Source: Tamarix chinensis (taxonomy: Eukaryota > Streptophyta > Magnoliopsida > Caryophyllales > Tamaricaceae). From it: a stretch of DNA of 64,000 bases. The stretch spans positions 70,663,638 to 70,727,637 of the forward strand of contig CM060177.1 in NCBI GenBank assembly GCA_030549775.1, in the 5' to 3' direction. The translations under genes were made by a program, and so were the position numbers. How positions within the stretch are numbered: position 1 is the stretch's first letter; every line of letters starts with the position of its first letter. The notes under the pieces were generated by a model. It was not told the DNA's origin. It did no database searches and was given only the letters and a program-made list of their open reading frames with translations. Positions 25,301 through 37,780 of the stretch are shown here, one piece after another.

Positions 25301-27033
25301 TTATGATGGAATATGGATGTATTTCTGTTCCGAGTGGAAGGTGATGAATGTGCTTATTGATCATTTATTCCTGTCCAGTATATAGTGTGTTTAGTGTGGT
25401 AATTGTACGTATGTATGAACTTATAGCCACAATGAAAATGCATGTTAGTATGATGTTTGATTATGGTATGTATTTGAGTATATCAAGGGTTGAGTATGGA
25501 TTGAAATTATATGATACCCTATGCTCTGTCTCTATGTCATGGAATTATTTATGTGGACCTGATTTATGGTCTGGTAAAATCCTTGAATAAGATATTAATA
25601 GTTCAAAGTGGAAGATCACGTGAGTTGGGCCGAGGTGTAGGGTCTGTTCCACCGAACGATAATAGTGGCTTAGGTGTCCTGTCCCTGAGAGGTGATTTAA
25701 GCCATTCCACCAGATAAGAATAGTGGCTCATGAGCGTTTTGCCCTGAGAGGTGTAGAGTCTGTTCCACTGGACGATAGTAGTGGCTCAGGTGTCTAGTCT
25801 CTGAGATGTGCTTCAATCTGTTCCACAAGATTAAGAATAATGGGGCCCTATACTCAACGTGAATAAAAGTATGATATGAGATAAGTAATGAATAAGACAC
25901 TAATAATTTAAAGTGGAAGATTACATGAGTCAGGACAAGGTGTAGGGTCCGTTCCACCAGACGATAATAGTGGGTCAGGTGTTTTGTCCTTGAGAGGTGA
26001 TTCAAATCGTTCCACCGGTTAATAATAGTGGCTAAGGAGTGTTTTTCCCTGAGAGTTGTAGGGTCCATTCCATCAGACTATAATAGTGGCTCAGGTGTGT
26101 TGTCCTCGAAAGGTGCTTCAGACTGTTCCACCGGTTTAGGAATAGTGGGGTCCCTGAACTTATCGTAAATAAATAAAATTGTGTGTAATAATGATTATTA
26201 TTGGATTGTTGGATTAGTGTTACTTAGCATGCGATTTTATTTCTTGTATACTTGTATCTTATGTGCCGTCATGTCTAGTAATGTACTCATAAGTATGAAT
26301 TCGTGATCCTATGTTTTATTGTATGTAATATAATTGAACCTGAAGTATTGTATGAGTGGAATGGTGCATCTTTCATACGTATAATTGAGCATGAGAATAG
26401 TAAGTTAGAGTCTTTCGTATCATATGCGTTTCTTGTTTCCTTCCATGAGTTGAGTAGTCTTGATTTACTCAGTACCTGACCCGTAATTATGCTACCTTGG
26501 TTGAATAGGTCCTGTGATGATCCTCAGATGGTGGGGAGCAGACCTCTAGTGCAAGTTTGAGATCAAATATTGTTTTGGGTGGAAGGCTTAGCTTGAGAGA
26601 GTAGGCAATCCAGAATTTGATCTATTAGAATTTGTCTTCTTTGATTGTATTTATTTTTGGAAGTTTCAAGTGTTGTATATAAAATTTGAAGGGTGTTTTA
26701 ATTAACTTTTAATTCTTCATACTCTGATAAGCTTTTAAAATTCTAATTTATTTCACAAGTTCCGCTGATTCATTTGGCGATGATTTTATTTAGTGAATTG
26801 ATTCACTTGCCATTTGCTTGTGGATATCTCCTTGTGGGAGTTTATCCTCATAGCATAGATGTTTGAAATTTTGTTTGACAGGTTTTAGTCTTGAATCTAG
26901 TATGAGATAGATGGTGGACATTTATCTTGTGTTAGATGTGGCGGTAACATTCCCCAAATTCTTTCTTAGCTTCCCCTTTATTCTTTTACTCTTTCAAAAA
27001 AAAATTTCAAGAGTGAATTTTGGGGGTGTTACA
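22357..27033 (+). mobile_element. 3' LTR partner of 17354-21865, with a different first 294 bp
   Basis: Starts TGTAAAACCCC and ends GGGGGTGTTACA at 27022-27033. From 22651 it aligns with the 5' LTR from 17552. The first 294 bases do not: they carry GATCGAC motifs (22500-22545) like those in the minus LTR start at 17130-17230. The GC-rich leader is at 23310-23700, with a 'gaaaaccctaacatt' telo-box-like site, and the tag array is at 25625-26155. Open frames at 23385-23699, 25348-25717 and 25697-26068 are by-products of leader and tags. Confidence 0.75.
25625..26155 (+). repeat. LTR hairpin-tag array, two sub-blocks
   Basis: Same layout as 20530-21035. It has tags such as 'ttccaccg.acgataatagtgg' followed by CTCAGG-loop-CTGAG or variants, and a sub-block spacer 'taagacactaataatttaa' at 25893-25911. 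Confidence 0.8.
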
Positions 27034-28696
27034 TTAATGATATAAAATACATTTTTTATCATAGATTAATGTCTTAATGAAAGGATCAACTAGATCATAA
27101 TATATGACCAACTTTATGAGTATTATTAGGGCTAAATGGGTAATTCCACTTATGAAATGTGCAGGCTCTCAAGAAAAGAGAAATTAAGCATAGCAGGTTC
27201 TTAACTAGAATAATATGTTGGGCATGAATAATAGTGCACAATGATAAGTGGAGACCCCACATGGTTGGGAAAATGGAAAGAAAATGATTAATATAGAATA
27301 AACATGGAAAATTATTTGCTTACTTTCGTATGGGCCTTGTGTGATCACTTATTGTTATAAATAATATACTAATTATGTAAAGAGAAAGATAATTGAGTAG
27401 TGTATGGGTCTGAGTTACTCGATCTTTAATTAGCTACCGATGGTTAATCTGTCTTTGGGTATTTATTATTTCATTTGTGATATCTTAGGAGTTCTTGTTG
27501 CTTTATGAACTTTAGACACTAGTGATATACTAGGAGGTATTGATATTAAAAGGGTCATCTGTGGACTTCAGCCGGGACTTATATCCATATAATTGGCTTT
27601 AGGCTAGATTATGTCCATTTGGGTGATTGGCTTTGGCCTAGACATATGTTTGATCTAGTGATTGGATTCGGTCTGGACTCTATGTCCTTTATTTTGATAC
27701 GCTTCCATGGTATGTGAAACTTTGGGATGGTGTACAGTTCATCGCTTGATGATAACAAAATATGGATGATAAGTGATTAGATGATAAAAGCCTATATAAT
27801 GAATATGAAAATATGAATAATTGGAGAAAGATGGAAAATGGATGGATGAGAAAAAGAATAAAGCTACTTTGTACACTTATTTAATGGCTTAAATGACTAA
27901 TTAGCCATTGTTTGAAATGTTAACTTGATGATTAACCTATGTCATATATGAATAAGGAAATAATATGATCTAAAGGATTGAGTAATTGGAAATGAACTCT
28001 AGTGGTTGCTTGGAATTAATCTGATAGTGCATATATAAGTACCTAAATGATTATAATATCTAATCAAGCATGATATATTTAGTGTTTTCTGAGTTATGCA
28101 TGGTAGCATGTTCTTGTGAATTATTATCTTTTACATATATTATATTATCATGATGCACAATAAGTATTATAGCCACATATGATAGAATTTGTATAATAGT
28201 GTTTCCATTGAGGGAGCAATTTGGCTTACTCAATACGTAGGGTACTGATGTACCCATTTCCTTTGTCACTTGCTAAGTCCCATGAAGAGAGTGTTATGTG
28301 CAGGAATTTGGGGATGAATAGTAGTTGGTGTACATCAGGTTGGATTTGGAGCTTGAGAGCATGGACATCCAAACATTTATTCAAGTCCTCCTTGATCTTA
28401 TTTTAATTTAGCCCGGTACTTTTATCTAATTGCTTTTATATAATCATTTTTTCGGGAATCCTTATGGTCCTTCGATGTAGAAAATATTTTGAGATTTTTA
28501 TGTAATTTATATTCAAGAACTCAGTTTTTTTATTATTGTATTAGTTGGTTTTAGCCTTCTATATAATAAGGGTTAAGCGAGAAATATCTGTCCTTTATTA
28601 GATATAGCAGTGACACACCATTTTTCGTAAGAGATTTTCAACTTCTGTATTGTTTTAAATAAATTCTTTCGGTAGTGAAAAAATGGGGGTGGTAAA
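27034..28696 (+). mobile_element. LTR 3' fragment, related family
   Basis: It ends in a mutated terminus (gggggtggtaaaa) after a 'ttagatatagcagtgaca' version of the usual TGTGGCGGTAACA block (28598-28615). The 'tggctttaggctagatta' spacer at 27594 and the 'tactcaatacgtagggtact' block at 28229 correspond to the minus-strand LTR at 1-1905. Its 5' part is missing at the junction with the preceding LTR. No hairpin-tag array was recognised. Confidence 0.6.
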
Positions 28697-28860
28697 ACCA
28701 ACCCCCTAAAATACATATAGGTGATGAAATCTAACCTCTCGAAGCCAATTCTCAACCTGAATAGATGTTAGAGGCAGTTGTTGGGGTTGCAGCTATAGCT
28801 TTGCCTCTACCATTCTCTCAACTATCGCGATAAGTAGCTCGCCCATACATGTGAGATTAA
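28697..28860 (-). pseudogene. Possible gag N-terminal fragment, minus strand
   Basis: One minus frame reads an N-terminal stretch containing VENWLREVRF, which recalls the WLRE-type box of plant Ty3/gypsy gag. The match is short and another frame is also open, so this is tentative. It lies on the correct side of the primer-binding site at 29599-29610 to be gag of that element. Confidence 0.35.
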
Positions 28861-29598
28861 AATTTTATTCCATTATGCTAAAGAAAATAAAGTCATATCG
28901 TTATAACCCTACCCAACACAAATAAAGACCACCAATATGAAGGCTAAGCATCTCACAACATTCAAAGGATAACAATAACACTAACATATTTCATAAGGGT
29001 TGCATAAGTATTCTACCTACAAGTTAAAAGAAATTATTAGCATTCATATTATATGGTCATACAGCATTCATGATTACAAATATTATAAAAAATAGTAGCT
29101 AGAGACCTAGGGGCTACAAAAACACCCATCCACCATACTATTACAAACATCCACCATACGTTCCAAATAGCCGGCAAGCCACCTTTTGTGGACTCTGATA
29201 TCTCCATCAAGTGATATCATAGAGTGCGATATAAGTATTCCACTCACTCCAATATAAATTCAAGGGAATCTTACAAGGAAAAACAAGATAACTTAGAACT
29301 CATCAACCAATCCATTTTCTAAACAAAGAAATTCCTCAAACCACCAATCAAGATCAAGCTTGTTTCTTTATACCATAGTTCATCCTCAAACACACTAGGG
29401 ATATAACTCCATGTACACACCAAACTTAATGAGTTAAGAAACAAAAGAAAATTATCTCTACTAGGGTAACAAATTAAAATAATAAGAATAATAAAAAAAT
29501 AAACTCCCAACTTACTTCCTCATAACACTAAATAAGATTTCAAATCATTTAGGAAGTGGAAGCTTTTGAAGACTCAAGAGAAGATTTTAAAACAAAAG
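28861..29598 (-). other. Unassigned sequence between gag trace and primer site
   Basis: Expected to be the leader of the minus-strand element but longer than the roughly 450 bases seen at 43370-43810. A piece at 28905-28950 resembles 91-140 (both 'ttayaaccctacc'-type followed by 'gaccaccaat' or 'catccaccat'), which suggests another LTR fragment is inserted here. No gene. Confidence 0.35.
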
Positions 29599-29610
29599 GA
29601 TTTGATAACA
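29599..29610 (-). promoter_or_regulatory. Decayed initiator-Met tRNA primer-binding site
   Basis: It matches the reverse complement of TGGTATCAGAGC at 9 of 12 positions and lies 3 bases from the LTR end at 29614, the same spacing as at 43357-43368. Confidence 0.55.
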
Positions 29611-31639
29611 ACTTGTAACACTTGCATTTTTATGATATAAAATTTTCATTTTATGGAAGCATTAATTCACAAATTAATTGGCACTACCACAATAGTTATG
29701 ATAAATCTAGTTCCCTTCCCTTTTTTACATCAAGTGTTATAGCTCAAAACAAAATACAACAAGAATAAATGGTGATAATAGATATAATAATATGGGTAAA
29801 AGTTACGCATAATATACTTCACACAACAAAAATAAAATAAAATATACCAGAGGCATAAGAGTTTGGAAAAAAAAAACTGATTACTAAAGGTATAACACTA
29901 GTCTGCCCTAACTCTTAAAATCTAATGCCCATTCTAAGAACAAGACCTCTTCCCAAGGGCTCTACTTTTCCTTTCCTCTGTTATATGATTGGAAACACTC
30001 CATTCCCTGAATAAAGTCATCTTCAAAAGTAGTATGTATAAGACTACATTATACTAAGTAAATTGCAATACCTAACAAGAGGTAGCATACCCACATTGTA
30101 CATAATCACATAATAACAAAAATATCATGCTAAACAAAAGATGAAACAACAGGCAATAATCAAATAAAAACAAATTTTTGAGTACTACTGGCTTCTTCTA
30201 CCAATCAGATACAAAGTTTTAAGGCTAAAAGATTATTTTAGTTATACTAAATAATACAATTATAAATTATAGTAGCATAATAGTTAGGGAGATTAAGTCA
30301 TGATTAAAGCATAACCCACTAATTGTTGTTACAAAAACGTAGTGGAAGGAAAATATATAAAGATTATAAGGAAAACACAAAAACTTCTAGTTTAAGTTAC
30401 CAGACAAAATCTCGGATAACCTTATGCTCATTACCTAAAGAATAACCTTGAATCGAGCTTTTGAGCTTATCTACAATAGCCGCTACCCATTGAAAAAGTA
30501 GTGCTTAAGAAATAAACCCTTCAATACAATGGTAATCAATAACCCATTATACAAGATTAATATGTAAGGTCCACATGAAATACATCATATGCATCACAAC
30601 ATTACATGAATATTTAATTATGCATAAAGTAATCAAAATGAGATAATCATTCGTATAACAATATACTTTATGATCATAGGCATCCAATGCTTATTCATAA
30701 GAAAATAACTAAAACTTACTAATGGAACATCCAAGTGATGCTCTTTGTCGTATAATTAGGAAGCCACATCATTCTTAACAATAGGCACAATTCTATTAAG
30801 CGACCCATAACTTCTCAATTTGTAGCTAGGAATAGGGCTACTACTGAATCATAGGAAGACACAAAGGTTGCTACCGAATGACAGGGAGGCACAAAGGCTA
30901 CTACTAACTTACAATTAGGCACAATGCCTGATACCAACACATCCTAATAAAAATTTCCATTTTATTTATCAAATAATTTCATTTTCATTTACTCAAGGGG
31001 AGATTAACAAACCTAAATACACTAAGGTACCCAGGTCATACTAGCATATGAAGGCAGCACAATATCCTATCGACTATTAAGTATGCAAATGTACCCTATT
31101 CACATTGGTACATGAGAATACATAATACCCTAACAATAATGACACCTAATCTATAAGTATGCATAACCTCTACTTAGGTCTGTAAGGGTAAACAAAGTAA
31201 GATATGGGTCCTGGCTAGGGTAGTAAGGCACACCAACAAAGAACATAATATTCATGGGCTAAACTATATCTTTATGATAGCAACCCCTAAAGAGATATTA
31301 TTCCTAATCACAAGGTCTTTCACTTTAAGTATTAGTATTTTACCTGGGTGACAACAAAAGCACACATTAATCACATATAATCAATTCTTCATACTTAACC
31401 AATTTTATTTGTTTCCAACATTATGAGGTAACAAGAATCAAGATCATTACCAATGTCAACATAAGTAGTCTACTAAGGCCATCCTAGGCTCAAATACTTA
31501 CACTTAGGCACTTTAGGTTAAACTAGAAAAAAAGAAAACCCTCGAGGTTAGGGTTACCACTTTACCATCCATTCCCACCACAATTTTCATTTATTTTATC
31601 AACTTACCATAAAAAGGATAACGCACCATAATTAAATTA

Positions 31640-32810
31640 TAGATCATGAACTTAACTTACTAGACACACTAAATGACCATTTTCCCCTTATACACTATTA
31701 TGCATGTAAAACCCTAACATGCGCTTCTAGAACAACCAAATACACATTCTCATGCTTAATCAAAATTATTACACTTCCTACATGTTTGTGATAATAAACA
31801 TCATGGCACAACTAAGTTTACTAAATACTCCTAAACTATATAATAGTAATAATCATGCTAAAACACGCATATCTAATACAATATGACCCCTATGCTCAAG
31901 CTTGATAATAAACATCACATATTACGTATATTTATTAGAATATTCATCATAGCACTCTCAAAACTCCCAAAATACCGCTAGACCCTATAGTAACCAAAAT
32001 CATGTTGGAATATGTGGTTCTAAAACAACAAACCCACCATTATGATACTTGTCATTAAATATTTCTCATTATGCATGTTTATTAGAACAATCACCCTATT
32101 ATATGTAAATCTACCAAAATACCCCTAGACCATATATTATTGATATTAATGCTCAAACATGTGTTTCTAAGACATCAAACTTCTATTCTCCTCCTTAGAA
32201 TTAATTAATGCTTATCATGCATATTTATTGTGATAACCACTATTGTACATTAAAAATTACAAGAATATTCTTATACTATTTAATATTGATAATCATGTTG
32301 AATTAGGTGATACTAAGATGAAAACTCCCTATCCTCATATTTAAAATGAAATAATACTTATCAAAAAGGCTTATTAGAATAATCACCACAGTACATGTAA
32401 AATTACAAAAATGTCCTTACACCACATAATATTAATATTCATGATCAAACATGTGCTACTAATATAATAAACCCTTATTCTCATAATTAGTATCAATTAT
32501 TACTAATCATGCATATTTATTAGGATTACCATTATTATACATTCAAAATTACCAAAATTTCCCTAGCTCATATAATCTTAATATTCACGCTCAAATATGT
32601 GTTACTAATATAACAAACCCATATTCTCATACTTAACATCAATTTTTATTTATCATACATGTTTATTAAGATAACCACCTTTGTACATTTAAAACTATTA
32701 AAATGCCCCTAGGTCATATAATATTATTATTCATGCTCAAATATGTGTTTATAATACATCAAACTCCTATCTTTATTCTTAGAAATATTTATAACATATT
32801 AGGTATCTTA
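31640..32810 (-). repeat. 146-bp tandem repeat inside the LTR
   Basis: A 'tttattag'-type anchor recurs at 31784, 31931, 32078, 32224, 32370, 32516 and 32662, with spacings of 147, 147, 146, 146, 146 and 146. Each unit holds in order (plus strand) the anchor, 'ataaccac', 'attaccaaaatgcccctag' variants, 'tcatataatattaatattca' variants and 'aacaaaccc.tattctcat'. About seven copies are clear, more diverged at the left end. Confidence 0.85.
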
Positions 32811-34116
32811 GTTAGGGTTAAGTATTATGATGTGCCTAATGACCAAATTGTCCCTAGGGCTCATAGTAGTAATAGTTTTACTACAAGCGTCCATACATAC
32901 ATACCTTAAAATTTTATATACACATAACATACATCATTACTTCCCAACATTAGACCCCTTTTTAATCACCCTTTCACACACATAACATCTTACAGAAGAT
33001 ACAATGCCTTATTTCTCCATTTTATAGGATAACATTAATTATCATGAGATTCCTTTGACATATAATATCCACACAAATAACACATCAAAAACCTAACGTG
33101 CTAATATACGATATCTAAATATTTTAGTGGAATATAAAGGTTACCTAATTTCTAGCAAAAGAAAACTTTACCAATAACTGGCTAAAAATGCTTAGGCTTT
33201 GCTATTAAAATTTTATGCCTTAAGACAATATCACAAATACCATCTTAATATTAGATAAATAGAATAAAATTTTTTACCAAAAATATTTATTAAATATAAA
33301 ATTACTGAACTACAATTATACCTTAAGTATTATCCCAAAAGCATAAAAATATAGGACATAACTCATAGTGTATATGCAATGTGAGTTATGCATGAAATGG
33401 ATGAAATTGAAGGGGTTAGAAATTTCTCAAGGGTTGTGGATGATCATGGAAGGTGTTGGTTTTTTTTGTTGGGTGTAGTAGGTGGGGGAAGAGTTAGCTA
33501 GTAGTTGGATTATGTGGTGTAGTTGGTTCGAAGGTGGTGAAGGTGGATAGTGGGCCTTAAAGAGAAGTGGTTTAGAGAAGGGAGAGGATAAGAAGAAAAT
33601 GGGAAGAAGAGGTAGAGAAGGAGAGAAGGGTATGTGTGGGGGTGGTTTTTGCTGATGCTGTAGTAGTGGAGATTAAGGTAGTTGTGGCTTGCAAATGGTA
33701 GCTAGGAGAGCTATGGTGGTGAAGGTAATGGAGGAGAGACGGGTAGGCGAATAGAGTTGGTGGTTGTAGGGTAAGATGCCATAGGGAGAATAAGAGGAGG
33801 CATGGGTGGAGGAGAGGCTAGAACACTGGCTACTTAAGGTTGTGTAAGGAGCTGCAAGGTGGAGGAGGTGGATGCTGCAAGGAGAGTAGATTTGGTAAGA
33901 GCAGTAGCAGGGGAAAAAACAAGGAGAGATAGGGAAGTACAGAAGGAGGGAGGGAAGGAAAGAGGGTGGTGGCCAATTATGGAGGTTGGGCTAGTGGTGG
34001 AAGTGCCAAGGGTGTCTGTAGATGGGGTGATGGGGAAAATGAGGGGTGGGGAGAAGAAGAAAGAATGATCATGGGGAGGTTGGACCAAATTGTTGAGCAT
34101 GAGGGAGAAGAAGATG

Positions 34117-34142
34117 AAGATGATGATGATGATGATGATGAC
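34117..34142 (+). repeat. GAT microsatellite in LTR leader
   Basis: About eight GAT units in the purine-rich leader of the minus-strand LTR. It gives the poly-Asp and poly-Ser runs in overlapping open frames. Confidence 0.9.
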
Positions 34143-35833
34143 GACAATGGCAAGAGTGGGGAGATGGCTCGGCAGGTGACAATAGGTGGGTGGTGCAAGT
34201 ATGGTAAGTAGGGCATAGATGGTAGAGGGCCAAAATGTCAGGGGATAACATGTGAGGGAGGAGATCAGGGAGCTGCAAGATGAGAAAAAAGAAAATAAAG
34301 GGATAGGAAGGACAATAGTGGTACAAGGTGTCTAGCTAAGAAGGGAGGGTGGTGTCGTAGGCATGTAGAGCTGCAGGATATGTGCACGAGAGGAGGAGGA
34401 CATGCGCAAGGAGGAGACTTGCGGCATTTTTGTCATAGCATAGGCAGGGAAAGAAGGAGAGGGAGGTTAGGCCACAATTGGAAAAGAAAGGCTAGAGAAG
34501 GGAGTGGGTCGGTCATATAAGGGAGAAGAAGAAGGAGAAGGAGAAAAGGGAATTTGGGCTCACCTAAGAAAAAACAAAGAAAATAAAGAAAATAAGGGAG
34601 AAGGCTTGGGCTAACCTAAGGGGAAATGAAAAGACAAAAAAAGGGGTGATGGTTTTAGCTAGCTTGAGGGTGAAAGAAGGAAGAAGAAGAAGAAAAACTA
34701 AAAAGGGAACAGAAAGAAAATGATGAAAAGGGAGAAAAAGAAAAATGTAAAAGAATAAAAAGAAAAGGAAAATAGATTTAGAGTTAAGATTATATTTTAA
34801 CTGAAATGCCCCGAAATTTTTTAATTTTAAATATTATATTTAAATGAGGTTTTATTATAAAAATTAATTAAATAAATTACTTTATTAAAATAAAAGGAAA
34901 TTAATTAGGATAAATCAAGAAGAAATTTATAACTATTTTTATTAGGAGAGAATTTGGGTATTTTAACTAAATAAGGATCTTATTTTGAAATTAATTAAAT
35001 AAATAATTCTATTTAAAATAAGGAGGATAAAATATTTCCAAATTAATAATAATTTTATAAATAATTTAATTGAAGAAAATTAGGATGTTTTACTAATCAA
35101 AATAGAATTTATGAAAATATTTTAAAAACCCTAAATTATCCTAAAAAGGGAATTTAATATTTTTAGTAAATAAATATTTTATGTTAAATACCCAAAATAT
35201 TCTAATTAATTTATTTAAACCCAAAACCTTAAATTTTTCCTTTTTTCCTTTTTTCCTTTTTCCTTTTCCTTTTCTTTTCTTCTTTTTCTTTCTTTATTTC
35301 TTTTTATTCTTTCTTCCGAGGTTGGGCCTGGACGCGACCCAACCCACCTTCTCTTCCTCTCCCCGTGGCCCAACGTCGCTGGCTTCTTCCTACGTGCGCC
35401 CAGACGCGGCGTCTTGTATGGTTTTATGCCAAGACATCACGTCTCGTTTAATGAAGGAATAACCGGCGCCGACTGGCTCGGTTCTTCCCCTTTTCTTTTC
35501 TTTTTCCCAGCCGACCGGTCCACCTCCCTTTCTCCTTCCTTCTTCCTCCTTTCTCCTCCGTCGACGCAGCTGTAGCTCCCGACTCCAACAATGGCGTCGC
35601 CGGCTACAAGGACTTTGACAGGTAGTTTCTTGCCTCATTGTATTCCCCTTGACTCGAGGAATAAATTGGCATAACTCTCGTCCATTATCTCTCGCCCGTT
35701 TCCTCTCCCCAGCCTCGCGAAACTTCGATCCAACCTAAACGATTGCCGACCAACTACTACCGCCGGCCACCCAAATCCTCGCACCTCATACCTTCCTACC
35801 GACCCCCAAAACCCTATTATACCATTTACAATC

Positions 35834-35841
35834 TATAAATA
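35834..35841 (+). promoter_or_regulatory. TATA box of the LTR promoter
   Basis: TATAAATA, followed about 40 bases later by 'gaaaaccctaagc' in a C-rich leader. The related LTR at 58627 has the same TATAAATA in the same place (59412-59419), which supports it. Confidence 0.65.
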
Positions 35842-36360
35842 GCCTAGTTGTAGGAGTTTTTGGAGTTTTTCTTCCCCGAAAACCCTAAGCAAGAGCTGGC
35901 CGCCACCCTGACTTCAGACACTTCCCCCGCTGCCGATAGCCAACCTCCGCGCCACCGCAACATTCCAATTTCTTCCCTGCAATTTCCTCTAGCTAACTAA
36001 GCTCTCCAAATCCTTCGATTCTTCTCGCACGAGCTGCCATAGCCGTGTGAAATCTCTTGCCCGCCTCGTAAAAATTTGTAACCCGCCACCTTTAAGACGT
36101 TGTTCGCCGCCGCTTTCGCCACTTCTACTGCCCTCTGAACCACCCAAAAACTCCCTCTAATCCTCCTCCACCGAACAATAATCTTATTTTATATTTCCCC
36201 TGCTCCCTCTCTCTTTTTCTTCATCTTTTTCCCTCTTAGATTATTTTTTCGGCCACCGACGTGAACCACCGTCGGTGCCGCCCATTCCCGCCGACTCAAG
36301 GTGAAACCCTAGACCTTCTTAGTCATTATTTACTATTTATTGAAAATTATTCTATTTTTT

Positions 36361-36819
36361 TTTATTTATTAGTAATTATTCAAATATAATAATTATTTCC
36401 TTGCTATTAATATTATTATTATTTGATATAAAATTTATGCTGAATTTTACTTGCAGGGTAGAGAGTAGTAATAAAATAATTTTATTGTTAGTTTCGAATT
36501 TTAATATATTAATTGAATTATTATATGATTATTATCATTCTTCTTCTTATTATTAATATTATAATTATTAGAATAATTAATATTATCATTTGATTAATAA
36601 TTTTAGAAAATCTTAGGCCCTAATTTTGTATTAACATTCGCACTTATGTATTTTAGTATTATTATTTCTATTTTTTTATAACCATTAATAATAATATTAT
36701 TATTATCTTTATTATTTTAATATTATTATATATGTTATTAATTTTATTATAATATTAATAAATAGTAGGTCATTAGTTATAAGTAAGGTCGAAACCCCAC
36801 TTTAAATTTAAAGCTTATA

Positions 36820-36873
<54 letters not shown>

Positions 36874-36950
36874 CTTTATTTATAATATTTAGTTGTTATT
36901 ATTATTATTATTATTTTATCTTTACTAATATTATTTTGGTGAAGGGTAGA
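36361..36950 (+). repeat. ATT-rich microsatellite region in LTR
   Basis: Scattered ATT/TTA runs, the longest at 36821-36872 (about 17 units). It lies downstream of the leader, the same position as 60001-60720 in the related LTR. Confidence 0.85.
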
Positions 36951-37510
36951 AACCCTTATATCACCCTTTTGTTTTGAAGTTCATTGGTGTTATTATTAGT
37001 TTTTCTACTAGTATTTTGTGTAGTTAATTTTAGTATAATAATATTTTAATTAAAAATAAGGTCTTGGGATAAGTTAGAAATAATAGCATTCTTAAGAGGA
37101 AACCTAATCCTAGTATTTTCCCATAGTAGGTGAGCCCAATCAAAGCTCTAAAGTAATATAGGAGCGTGCTCCAAGACGGTGACATTTTAGGTAAGGGTGT
37201 TACTAAGGCCTTTTGTGTGCCTATATGCATTATGTACTTCGCATGTTATGTATCCTATGTTTATTATTATTAATTATTTCTTATGTGGTATGATGTGGAG
37301 TTGAAAAATGTTTTTGTATGGCATGAGTACTATATATGATGAAATATTGTATATGTGATGATATGTGTGTGGAGACATGCATCTGAGGATGTTGGTGTGG
37401 TTTGGGTGAGAGAAAGGATGAAAAGGGATAATCGGGGAAAGAAGTTGATCAACGGATGTGAGTTGACCTAAGTATTTTAATGACCCATGAGTGGAAGAGT
37501 GAAATATAAT

Positions 37511-37780
37511 TTATGGTTTTATATGGGGGAATCTAATTTATGGTTTTATATGGGAGAATTCAACTTATAGTGTTATATAGGAGAATATAATTTATGGTTT
37601 TATATGGACGAATCTAATCTATGGTTTTGTGTGAGAGAATACAATTGATGGTTCTATTTGGGAGAATCTAATTTATGGTTTTTTGTGGGAGAATATAACT
37701 TATGGTTTTATATGGGAAAATCTAATTTATGGTTTTGTGCTGAAGGATCTAATGTAAGGTTTTGTATGGATGAATCTCTG
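37511..37780 (+). repeat. 27-bp minisatellite, ten units
   Basis: Successive units begin 'ttatggttttatatggg' and end 'gaatctaat'. Counting unit by unit gives 27 bases each for at least nine consecutive units, without indels. The units differ mostly by single substitutions. Confidence 0.9.

Larger units (their letters stand above)
29614..34801 (-). mobile_element. 5' LTR of a minus-strand chromovirus element (about 5.2 kb)
   Basis: On minus it ends at TGTAACACTT (29614). It is collinear in pieces with the LTR at 53141-56902: 30235-30400 with 53300-53430, and 30720-30800 with 53778-53860. It carries tag-like variants at 30830-30950, a 146-bp tandem array at about 31640-32810 and a pyrimidine-rich leader (plus strand G-rich, 33400-34760). 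Its U3 start is lost at 34801, where a plus-strand LTR begins. Open frames 33834-34326 come from the purine-rich leader and a GAT repeat. Confidence 0.6.

Noticed and set aside
31640..32810. 146-bp array considered as a centromeric satellite block
   Set aside because: Only about seven diverged copies, inside an LTR. A satellite origin is possible but a functional centromere is not supported.
33834..34326. Several overlapping frames with poly-Ser or poly-Asp
   Set aside because: Purine-rich leader of a minus LTR plus a GAT repeat. No conserved protein.
37511..37780. Regular 27-bp repeats considered as a CRISPR array
   Set aside because: Units are contiguous with no spacers, and this is a plant LTR.
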